NCBI GenBank assembly: GCA_900544525.1
Contig: UQVN01000014.1
Coordinates: forward strand, 1-25,838
Direction: 5' to 3'
Length of the DNA: 25,838 nt
Source of the DNA: an uncultured Eubacteriales bacterium
GTDB taxonomy: Bacteria; Bacillota; Clostridia; Lachnospirales; Lachnospiraceae
Below, piece after piece: positions 17,407 to 23,142 of the stretch. How positions within the stretch are numbered: the first letter of the stretch is position 1; each line of letters starts with the position of its first letter. Made by a program: the position numbers and the translations under genes. The notes beneath the pieces are model-generated. The model was not told the DNA's origin. It saw only the letters and a program-made list of their open reading frames with translations, and did not search any database.

Positions 17407-17471
17407 GAGAGCGACTTCTTCTTATTTATCATCTCCATTCTCTTTTTGCTTATTCCACTACCACTCGTTCT

Positions 17472-18815
17472 CTATTCTTCTTCCAATAAAGGAATAACTA
17501 ACTCTTCTTTTATCCTGTTCAATAAAAGCGGCCTTTCTTCTTCCTTAAAATCACCACGCACCTGAATCCAAATCGCATCCGTTTCATTTACTAAAAGAAG
17601 TCGTTCTATCGTAGTACTCCAATTATTTCCAACGATTCCATAGACTTCTTTTGCTCCCCAGTTCTCTTTTGTAATGGTCTTTCCTTCCCCTCCAAATAGC
17701 TTTTCTTGCCCTTTTATCCGCAATTTCTCACTTTCAAATCCTTGTTTTAATATGCCTTCTCCTGCTTTACTTCGATAAATGGTATAGGCTAGAGAATAGT
17801 TATTTGATTGTCCTTCGTATGTCATAGCTTCTAAAACAGGACTTTCTTGACGGCTTTGCCTTATTGTTTTTCCTTCTCCTAACAAATTTGCTATTGTAAC
17901 TTTTGCATTCCAAGGATATCCTTCCTCTTCTTCTCCACCGCTCACAAGCATTCCCATTCCAAAAGAAATTCCTAATATAAGAACTCCAAAAAAAACAACA
18001 TACCGAATAATAATTTTATTTTCTTGTTCTTTGATCTTTTTATTCCAATAATACATTCCAAGTAAAAAACAAACTAAAATCACAAGAAATACACCAAGAA
18101 GCATAACCCCTGTCCAATTGTTCTTATAATAACTATCCAAACAAAAAGCTATAAAAAATAAAATCCAAATCAGGCGAAAAATCCATCTATGAACAATGGT
18201 AACTCCCTTTATTATGAGAAAGTTCTTCGCTTTCTTTCCTCTCCACTTCCAAAACAGCCAAATAGCATCTGCAAGGATTGGCAATAATCCATAAGCCAAA
18301 ACCAAAATACTGATAGGGACAATACTCAAAGCAAAACAAGATAAATAGTCTTCATAAGAAAACAAATGAAACATGACATTTTTAAAATTATTTACTATTA
18401 AAATCATCCACAGAGTAAACAACGGCAAAAAATAATTAAAAAATTTATTTTTTAGCTGATGAAATTCTAAAGAGGGATCCGTCTGAATCGGAGTCGCCGT
18501 TAATTGTTCGGAACAAAAAACAAAATAAACGCCACTCTTTCCAATATAATTCCAACTGGCTTGTTCACAAAGTTCAATATACGCCTCTTCTTCGTTTTCT
18601 TCAAAATCCACATTTAAAAAGCCTTTTTTCTTTTTTGCTGGTTCAAATATCTCAATGGAATAATGAAGTTCCCTTGGTTCTTCTTTTTCAAAAACTCCAT
18701 AACCAACGCATATTTTCTTTAATATCCATCCTTTTTTCGCAAGACGCTCTAACTTCTCAACGAAAAACTCTTTGTTATACAAATCCATATTGAGAGATTG
18801 TATCCCATATTTCAT
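17472..18815 (-). CDS. DUF2812 domain membrane protein
   Basis: The protein has 447 residues. The N-terminal soluble part (about 1-105) fits DUF2812, a domain seen mostly next to PadR regulators in Firmicutes; it has the pattern of a short helix, KKGW, then alternating strands ending in YFVFCS. It is followed by five or six membrane helices (about 125-143, 158-190, 208-228, 234-256 and 268-292) and a soluble C-terminal part of about 150 residues beginning with the acidic GGEEEEGY segment. The biochemical function of DUF2812 is not established. The ATG overlaps the padR TGA (ATGA), with GGGAG five bases upstream, so the two are translationally coupled. Expression should follow the PadR operator. 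I recognise no enzymatic motif; a membrane sensor, or a protein responding to membrane-active compounds, is only a guess. Confidence 0.8.
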   Translation of the reverse strand: MKYGIQSLNMDLYNKEFFVEKLERLAKKGWILKKICVGYGVFEKEEPRELHYSIEIFEPAKKKKGFLNVDFEENEEEAYIELCEQASWNYIGKSGVYFVFCSEQLTATPIQTDPSLEFHQLKNKFFNYFLPLFTLWMILIVNNFKNVMFHLFSYEDYLSCFALSIVPISILVLAYGLLPILADAIWLFWKWRGKKAKNFLIIKGVTIVHRWIFRLIWILFFIAFCLDSYYKNNWTGVMLLGVFLVILVCFLLGMYYWNKKIKEQENKIIIRYVVFFGVLILGISFGMGMLVSGGEEEEGYPWNAKVTIANLLGEGKTIRQSRQESPVLEAMTYEGQSNNYSLAYTIYRSKAGEGILKQGFESEKLRIKGQEKLFGGEGKTITKENWGAKEVYGIVGNNWSTTIERLLLVNETDAIWIQVRGDFKEEERPLLLNRIKEELVIPLLEEE

Positions 18816-19126
18816 AATAACTCCCTCCCATCCTCGACTAAACGAAGCAGTCTTTCATACTCTTTTATTAATAAGTCTCTTCCTTTTTCCGTAATCACAT
18901 AGGTTCGTTTTCTACCTACTACTTCAACTTCCACAATCATCTTTTCTTTTTCAAACTTTCCAAGCAATGCATAAAGCGTTCCTGCTCCAACCTTCACTCT
19001 TCCTTTTGAAATACGCTCCACGCTTTCCATAATATCAACCCCACAACTGGGCTTTAATAAAGACAATAAAATATAATACATTTGTTCTGTCAATGTCTGA
19101 AACTGTTCTCTTGCCGTCCTCCTCAC
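18812..19126 (-). CDS. PadR family transcriptional regulator
   Basis: This is a small winged-helix repressor-type protein, 104 residues from the chosen GTG at 19126. The family core is clear: EQFQTLTEQMYYILLSLL, GVDIMESVERISKGRVKVGAGTLYALLGKFEKEKMI, then GRKRTYVITEKGRDLL and a C-terminal dimerisation helix. The reading frame stays open to a TTG at 19186, but that TTG is the first codon-like triplet of a perfect TTGACA -35 box, and the extra 20 codons cover the promoter and transcription start. They cannot be part of the protein made from this promoter. GTG gives MRRTAREQF, matching the usual start of this subfamily. Its ribosome site is only purine-rich, so the exact start is less sure. It is coupled to the DUF2812 gene by ATGA and probably represses its own operon. 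Confidence 0.88.
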   Translation of the reverse strand: MRRTAREQFQTLTEQMYYILLSLLKPSCGVDIMESVERISKGRVKVGAGTLYALLGKFEKEKMIVEVEVVGRKRTYVITEKGRDLLIKEYERLLRLVEDGRELL

Positions 19127-19157
19127 CTCTTTTCTATCTTCTTTTTCTTCTAATTTT

Positions 19158-19186
19158 AGTATAATATCGAATATCGATATTGTCAA
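19158..19186 (-). promoter_or_regulatory. padR-DUF2812 promoter with embedded palindromic operator
   Basis: On the minus strand there is a perfect -35 TTGACA (19186-19181), a 17-base spacer, and -10 TATACT (19163-19158). The spacer region is filled by an inverted repeat with 8-base perfect arms, AATATCGA-ATA-TCGATATT (19163-19181), touching both hexamers. A repressor bound here would block RNA polymerase. AT-rich palindromes overlapping their own promoters are usual for PadR regulators, so autoregulation is the natural reading. Confidence 0.85.
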
Positions 19187-19199
19187 TCTACATGACTGC

Positions 19200-19315
19200 T
19201 GTCTTCTGTAACTTATCAGTTTCTAAAGACAACATATAGATTGCACAATGCTCGCAGTATCCCTCCTAATACTCTGTATTCTACTAGGAAAGACTTCTTA
19301 TCTGCGAGCTGTGCC
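19200..19315 (-). ncRNA. Candidate structured RNA element downstream of dapB
   Basis: The 160-base gap between dapB and the padR promoter contains two nested foldable units. The larger pairs GCACA and GCTCGCAG (19314-19302 on the minus strand) with CTGCGAGC and TGTGC (19257-19243), enclosing an inner hairpin in which TCCTAGTA and TATTAGGA pair. The second is TGTCTT/AAGACA (19231-19226 with 19205-19200) with an inner AACT-GATA-AGTT. In both units, positions that are C.A mismatches on the plus strand become G.U pairs on the minus strand, so a minus-strand RNA is favoured. No U run follows, so it is not a standard terminator. It could be a 3' UTR element, a small RNA or a dispersed palindromic repeat. 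Confidence 0.4.
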
Positions 19316-19346
19316 TTTCTTTCATCACCAAGCAATCAGAAACACG

Positions 19347-20105
19347 TTATTTTTTAATGACATGGCTCATATCGTACATTCCAGCTGGTTTTCCTGCTAA
19401 AAAGATAGCTGCCTCTAACGCTCCTTTTCCAAAAATTGCTTTGGAATAAGCAGTATGTTTTAACTCTACAACTTCATCAGGCCCAGCAAAAATAATTTCA
19501 TGTTCTCCAACAATCGTTCCACCGCGAACTGCGCTTAATCCGATTTCTTTTTCATCACGTTTTTCTCTTACACTACTTCTATCATATACATAGTGATATT
19601 CGTGATTCATCGCTCCATTTAATGCTTCTGCAAATGCAATGGCAGTTCCTGATGGAGCATCTACTTTTTGATTGTGATGGCGTTCTACAATTTCCATATC
19701 AAATCCTGCTGTTGCAAGCACTTTTGCCGCTGCTTTCACTAACTCAAACAACGTATTTACTCCTAATGACATATTGGCAGAGCGTAAAATTGCTATTGTT
19801 TTGCTTGCTTCTTCTACTTTCTTTAACTGTTCTTCGCTAAGCCCTGTTGTACATAATACAACTGGAACTTTTTTAGAAACTGCATATTCTAATAATGGAT
19901 CTACCGCTCCTGCATTTGAGAAATCAATAATCACATCAAACTCTATATTGCAGTCATTGAATGTTGGAAACACTGGATAATCATTTGGGATTCCATCATA
20001 GCGATCAATACCTGCCACGATTTTTACCTGTTTCATCTCTTTTGCAAGTCCAGTAATCACTTGTCCCATCTTTCCATTGCATCCATGCATTAATATTCTA
20101 ACCAT
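19347..20105 (-). CDS. dapB: 4-hydroxy-tetrahydrodipicolinate reductase
   Basis: DapB reduces the DapA product with NAD(P)H in the diaminopimelate pathway, which feeds lysine and peptidoglycan. At 252 residues it has normal length. The N-terminal nucleotide-binding loop is GCNGKMGQ (8-15); DFSNAGAV (61-68) and CTTGL (85-89) line the cofactor site. The active-site segment is ERHHNQKVDAPSGTA (141-155), with the catalytic His pair 143-144 and Lys147. AGGAGG lies seven bases before the ATG. It follows dapA on the same strand, 128 bases away, with an apparent intrinsic terminator in between. I found no clear promoter of its own, so expression may rely on read-through from the riboswitch-controlled dapA transcript. 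Confidence 0.97.
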   Translation of the reverse strand: MVRILMHGCNGKMGQVITGLAKEMKQVKIVAGIDRYDGIPNDYPVFPTFNDCNIEFDVIIDFSNAGAVDPLLEYAVSKKVPVVLCTTGLSEEQLKKVEEASKTIAILRSANMSLGVNTLFELVKAAAKVLATAGFDMEIVERHHNQKVDAPSGTAIAFAEALNGAMNHEYHYVYDRSSVREKRDEKEIGLSAVRGGTIVGEHEIIFAGPDEVVELKHTAYSKAIFGKGALEAAIFLAGKPAGMYDMSHVIKK

Positions 20106-20181
20106 TATTTTTCCTCCTATCGTTCTCTAATAAAACTCTTTTTCTCACGTTTCTCACTTTAATCAGTAACATAAAGGACGA

Positions 20182-20223
20182 GAAAAGGGCCTATAACTCG
20201 ATCTCTTGTTATAGCCCCTCTTT
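20182..20223 (-). terminator. Apparent intrinsic terminator between dapA and dapB
   Basis: On the minus strand, GGGGCTATAAC (20218-20208) pairs with GTTATAGGCCC (20197-20187) with one G.G mismatch and a 10-base loop, followed by TTTTCT. The imperfect stem and short U run suggest partial rather than full termination. The flanking sequence on the plus strand (CTCTTTTC) would make a weaker reverse signal. Confidence 0.75.
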
Positions 20224-20233
20224 TCATCGTTAC

Positions 20234-21118
20234 TTACAGAATTCCTGTTTCTAACATGGCTTTTCTCAATCGTTCTGTATTATCTTTTGTCATTTCTATC
20301 AGTGGAAGTCTTAATGTACCACCACAAAGACCCATTAATTCCATAGCTTTTTTCACTGGAATTGGATTCACTTCGCAAAATAACGCACGGATCACTTCTA
20401 AATATTTTAATTGAATGGCACGACTTTCTTCTACGTGGCCTTCTAAAAATTTCATGACCATGTCATGTGTTTCTCTTGGTGCAATATTGGATAATACAGA
20501 AATAACACCTTTTCCACCTAAAGATAAGATTGGAAGTACTTGATCATCATTTCCTGAGTAAAGATCAATATCTCCTTGTGTTTCATACATAATTTCTGCA
20601 ACTTGTGAAATATTTCCGCTAGCTTCTTTAATACCAACAATCGTATCCACATTTTTTGTAAGTGTTGCCACTGTCTTTGGTAAAATATTGCAACCAGTTC
20701 TACTTGGTACATTATAAAGAAGTATTGGTAAATCCGTTGCTTTTGCAACTGTTGTAAAATGTTCGATTAATCCATTTTGTGTTGTTTTATTATAATAAGG
20801 AGTTACAACTAAAAGACCGTCTGCTCCAACTTTTTTCGCTTCTTTTGAAAGTTCTACTGCTGTATGGGTGCAATTAGAACCACTTCCTGCAATGACAGGA
20901 ACTCTTTTATTTACGTGTTCTACACAAGCACGAATACATTCCACATGCTCTTTTTCTGTCATTGTGGAAGCTTCCCCTGTTGTTCCTGTAATAATAATAC
21001 TGTCAGTTCCATTGTCAATTTGATAATCAATTATTTCACATAATTTTTCAAAATCAATACTTCCATCTTCTTGAAATGGAGTGATTAAAGCCACTCCAGC
21101 TCCTGTAAAAATTGACAT
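20234..21118 (-). CDS. dapA: 4-hydroxy-tetrahydrodipicolinate synthase
   Basis: DapA condenses pyruvate with aspartate semialdehyde, the committed step toward diaminopimelate and lysine. The 294-residue TIM-barrel shows all key residues: the GTTGEA loop (45-50), TPYYNK (106-111), YNVPSRTG (135-142) with Tyr135 and Arg140, and the Schiff-base Lys164 in GIKEASGN. GGGAGG lies about seven bases before the ATG. Its long leader contains a lysine riboswitch and terminator, so transcription should stop when lysine is plentiful. dapB lies downstream. The second substrate-carboxylate and lysine-inhibition sites were not assessed. Confidence 0.97.
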   Translation of the reverse strand: MSIFTGAGVALITPFQEDGSIDFEKLCEIIDYQIDNGTDSIIITGTTGEASTMTEKEHVECIRACVEHVNKRVPVIAGSGSNCTHTAVELSKEAKKVGADGLLVVTPYYNKTTQNGLIEHFTTVAKATDLPILLYNVPSRTGCNILPKTVATLTKNVDTIVGIKEASGNISQVAEIMYETQGDIDLYSGNDDQVLPILSLGGKGVISVLSNIAPRETHDMVMKFLEGHVEESRAIQLKYLEVIRALFCEVNPIPVKKAMELMGLCGGTLRLPLIEMTKDNTERLRKAMLETGIL

Positions 21119-21200
21119 AATTTTACCTCCCTAGGCTGTTTGTTTTATAAGAAAGATTCATTACTACAACGGTAACATCCGCTATTCATCGCGTAGCCAG

Positions 21201-21230
21201 AAAAAAGGCCAGCTCTTAAAAGAGCTAGCC
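21201..21230 (-). terminator. Riboswitch-controlled terminator before dapA
   Basis: On the minus strand GGCTAGCTC (21230-21222) pairs with GAGCTGGCC (21215-21207) around TTTTAA, followed by six U. The 5' arm sequence TAGGC-T-AGC can instead pair with GCTGCCTA at the 3' end of the aptamer P1 stem, giving an antiterminator. Lysine binding would hold P1, free the terminator and switch dapA off. Confidence 0.9.
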
Positions 21231-21323
21231 TATCTAATACAATTCCGCAGATATCGATAAATCCAATCAACTAGAATGAACTAGGATTGTTCTATTTTAT
21301 TCTGTTATATCGCGTATCTTTTA

Positions 21324-21487
21324 GGCAGCACTCCATCGTCCTCTTGATGACAGTGATACGGCTCTTAACCGCACCCCCAACTCCATAGCTTTGGCAATCT
21401 ATGAAATTTCGGCAAGTGCCCCTTTCTCTTGCCTTCTAAGACCGCCTTAATCTCCAACAAGATACTGATGACATATGCACCTCTACC
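21324..21487 (-). promoter_or_regulatory. Lysine riboswitch (L box) aptamer
   Basis: The minus strand carries conserved L-box blocks in order: GGTAGAGGTGC at the 5' side of P1, GAAAGGGGCACTTGCCGAA, a GGGGGTGCGGTTAAGAGCCG hairpin, CACTGTCATC, and GATGGAGTGCTGCC closing P1 (GGTAG at 21487-21483 with CTGCC at 21328-21324). Position upstream of dapA and a following terminator agree with the known lysine-off switch. About 90 bases between aptamer and terminator contain a direct repeat CTAGTT-CATT-CTAGTT, whose role is unclear. Confidence 0.95.
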
Positions 21488-21524
21488 AGTATGATTACTT
21501 TGTATTTCTTACATTGTTATCGTT

Positions 21525-21553
21525 ATAATAACACTTTACTTTTCAAAAGTCAA
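21525..21553 (-). promoter_or_regulatory. Promoter for the riboswitch-dapA transcript
   Basis: On the minus strand TTGACT (21553-21548, 5 of 6) is followed after 17 bases by TATTAT (21530-21525, 5 of 6). Transcription would begin near 21518, some 30 bases before the aptamer. Confidence 0.75.
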
Positions 21554-21578
21554 CAAACATTCCCCGTTCTTTTGAAAA
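21540..21578. repeat. Inverted repeat across the dapA -35 region
   Basis: Perfect 10-base arms TTTTCAAAAG (21540-21549) and CTTTTGAAAA (21569-21578) are separated by 19 bases. One arm overlaps the dapA -35 and spacer; the other begins one base after the cobO stop. It could be a weak cobO terminator without a proper U run, or a protein-binding site. Confidence 0.5.
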
Positions 21579-21579
21579 A

Positions 21580-22077
21580 CTATGCTTCCATTTCTTTGAT
21601 CGTATTAATTTGATACACAAATCCTGCTAGATCCTCTACTTCTTTTGAAAGCTCTCTTCCCGTTAAAATAATTTCTATCTCACCCTCTGAAAGACTAATT
21701 AACTCTTTCATCTCTTCAATCCCCACAATATTATGATCGAGTAAGCCTAGTATTTCATCTAATACAAGGACATCACAACTTTTTGTGTCCACAACCTTCC
21801 TCGCATAATGGAGTCCGTTGTGAATATTCACTTCTTGCTCCTGTTTTTCCTGTTCCGTTAAATGTTCATAACAACAATCACTTTTCTCAAATCGGAACAC
21901 TTTAATTTCGGGTTCTAAACGTTTTAAAAACTCCAACTCCTCAGAAGTCTTTCCTTTTAGAAATTGAACAATCACAACTTGTTTATTGGCACCTGCGTAT
22001 TGAATACACTGACCAAGTGCAGCTGTTGTTTTTCCCTTTCCTTCCCCGAAATAAATCTGAACATTTGCATTCTTCAA
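21580..22077 (-). CDS. cobO: Cob(I)alamin (corrinoid) adenosyltransferase, CobA/CobO/BtuR type
   Basis: This enzyme transfers the adenosyl group of ATP to reduced corrinoid, making coenzyme B12. The P-loop is GEGKGKTTAALG (from residue 11), followed by the family segment VVIVQFLKGKTSEE, and a Walker B-like DVLVLDEILGLL; near the C-terminus EIILTGRELSKEVEDLAG matches the usual TGR segment. At 165 residues it is slightly short for the family. The first P-loop acidic residue is Glu where Asp or Asn is common. The frame opens at a GTG at 22086, but that codon lies inside GAGGTGG, which is a ribosome binding site correctly spaced for the TTG at 22077, so TTG is preferred. No other B12 gene and no cobalamin riboswitch is nearby; it may serve salvage of imported corrinoids. 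It has its own candidate promoter. Confidence 0.88.
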   Translation of the reverse strand: MKNANVQIYFGEGKGKTTAALGQCIQYAGANKQVVIVQFLKGKTSEELEFLKRLEPEIKVFRFEKSDCCYEHLTEQEKQEQEVNIHNGLHYARKVVDTKSCDVLVLDEILGLLDHNIVGIEEMKELISLSEGEIEIILTGRELSKEVEDLAGFVYQINTIKEMEA

Positions 22078-22166
22078 AATTTCCACCTCATATTTCTCTT
22101 CCTATTATCATTCATTTTTAATAGGATTTCTTCTGTTTTATGTAGATACTTCTATTTTAAATTTAC

Positions 22167-22195
22167 ATTCTATCACAGGAACTGAAAATGTGCAA
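22167..22195 (-). promoter_or_regulatory. Candidate extended -10 promoter for cobO
   Basis: On the minus strand TTGCAC (22195-22190) and TAGAAT (22172-22167) are 17 bases apart, and the -10 has the extended TGA form (TGATAGAAT), the same as the typA promoter. The leader to the TTG start is about 80 bases, far too short for a cobalamin riboswitch. Confidence 0.55.
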
Positions 22196-22251
22196 ATATC
22201 ACTACTAAGTTTCTTCTATATTTGTTATTTATTAATTTGCTTCTTAATTAT

Positions 22252-22899
22252 TTACTGATTTGCCTCCATTTGTTGAAATGGCTGACTTTCCATTTTACTA
22301 ATAGACACTTCATATGCTGTCTTTGTAATCACCGTTTGATCATTTAATTTCTTTTGATATTCTCTGCTTTGAATTCTTCCATAAATAGAAACTCTCGTTC
22401 CAACAGGAAGATTTCCTGCATACCTTGCATTTCTTCCCCAACAAATACAAGGAATATAGTCTGATTTCCCATAAGCTCGATTTACCGCCACCAATAAATC
22501 TGCAATTTCTCTACCAAGAGGTGTCATACGATAGACTGGTGGTTTGCATATAAAACCATCTAAATAAATGCTATTTGGCTTTTGACATTCCTCATCTTCT
22601 TCCAAAAACCTTACTTCTCTTGCGAATAAAGATAAAATTAAGTGGTTTTGGTTTTCTTCATGTTTATTATAAGAACGGAACTGTCCTTTTGCTTCTAGTC
22701 TTCTTCCTAGTACAGGTTCTTGGATATCGACTAATCGATCTGATACAAGGATAGGAATTACATCTCCTGCTTCGCTTAATCTTGCAACTCTTAAATACAC
22801 GACATAAAATCCTTCTCCAAATACCTCATGGCTAAATTGGTACTGGGATACCACCTCTCCTGCCAATACTGCCTGGTTATTCTTAAATAATGGTTCCAT
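22252..22899 (-). CDS. Two-OB-fold single-stranded DNA-binding-like protein
   Basis: The 215-residue protein appears to hold two SSB-type OB folds. The first (about 9-98) is divergent: GEVVSQYQFSH, then FYVVYLRVARLSEAGDVIPILVS and LEAKGQFRSYNKHE. The second (about 110-203) carries the recognisable SSB pattern GFICKPPVYRMTPLGREI, AVNRAYGKSDYIPCICWGRNA and GTRVSIYGRIQSREY. It lacks the acidic DDDIPF-like tail that standard bacterial SSB uses to recruit partners, ending instead in MEANQ. It is thus probably an accessory SSB paralog, not the replicative one, which is normally encoded with rpsF and rpsR. GGGAG lies ten bases before the ATG. It is divergent from typA. Its promoter is unclear. DNA binding is inferred from fold only. 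Confidence 0.78.
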   Translation of the reverse strand: MEPLFKNNQAVLAGEVVSQYQFSHEVFGEGFYVVYLRVARLSEAGDVIPILVSDRLVDIQEPVLGRRLEAKGQFRSYNKHEENQNHLILSLFAREVRFLEEDEECQKPNSIYLDGFICKPPVYRMTPLGREIADLLVAVNRAYGKSDYIPCICWGRNARYAGNLPVGTRVSIYGRIQSREYQKKLNDQTVITKTAYEVSISKMESQPFQQMEANQ

Positions 22900-22965
22900 A
22901 CTTTCTTTTCTCCCTTCGTGGTTATGTATATATTCATTCTATGCCACTCTTGTACTTTTATGCTA

Positions 22966-22995
22966 AAGAATCGGTCAACAAATTGAGGGATTCTT
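22966..22995. repeat. Hairpin-forming palindrome between the SSB-like gene and typA
   Basis: Perfect arms AAGAATC (22966-22972) and GATTCTT (22989-22995) enclose GG/GG mismatches and a second pairing TCAA/TTGA around CAAA. It lies in the 243-base divergent region, upstream of both genes. On the minus strand it contains TTGACC, which with TACAAG 18 bases on is a weak candidate promoter for the SSB-like gene. No U run follows on either strand, so a terminator is unlikely. Confidence 0.5.
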
Positions 22996-23037
22996 CGACA
23001 TTTTCTTTTAGTAGTTCGCAAATACTGTAAAAATAAC

Positions 23038-23066
23038 TTGTAAGCAACTAATGCTTATGATAGAAT
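23038..23066 (+). promoter_or_regulatory. Promoter for typA
   Basis: TTGTAA (23038-23043, 4 of 6) is followed after 17 bases by TAGAAT (23061-23066, 5 of 6), with TG at the extended -10 position. The predicted start near 23073 gives a leader of about 70 bases. Confidence 0.65.
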
Positions 23067-23097
23067 GAATAACGTTGCTATTATTATTATCGACAAC

Positions 23098-23116
23098 ACT
23101 GAAGGTTTACTTCAGT
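23098..23116 (+). promoter_or_regulatory. Small hairpin in the typA leader
   Basis: A perfect 7-pair stem ACTGAAG/CTTCAGT closes the loop GTTTA and is followed by AATTTTATAAAG before the ribosome binding site. It is too AU-rich and its U run too short to be a strong terminator. A leader stabiliser or weak attenuator is possible. Confidence 0.4.
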
Positions 23117-23142
23117 AATTTTATAAAGTAAGGATGGTTTTT

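Noticed and set aside
17407..17471. Terminator for the DUF2812 gene
   Set aside because: Only a 6-base AAGAGA/TCTCTT pairing with a loop near 28 bases is visible, and no U run follows.
20518..20748. Minus-strand open frame inside dapA
   Set aside because: It is another frame of a confident gene, with no ribosome site.
22078..22251. Cobalamin riboswitch before cobO
   Set aside because: No B12-box is visible, and the leader from the candidate promoter is only about 80 bases.
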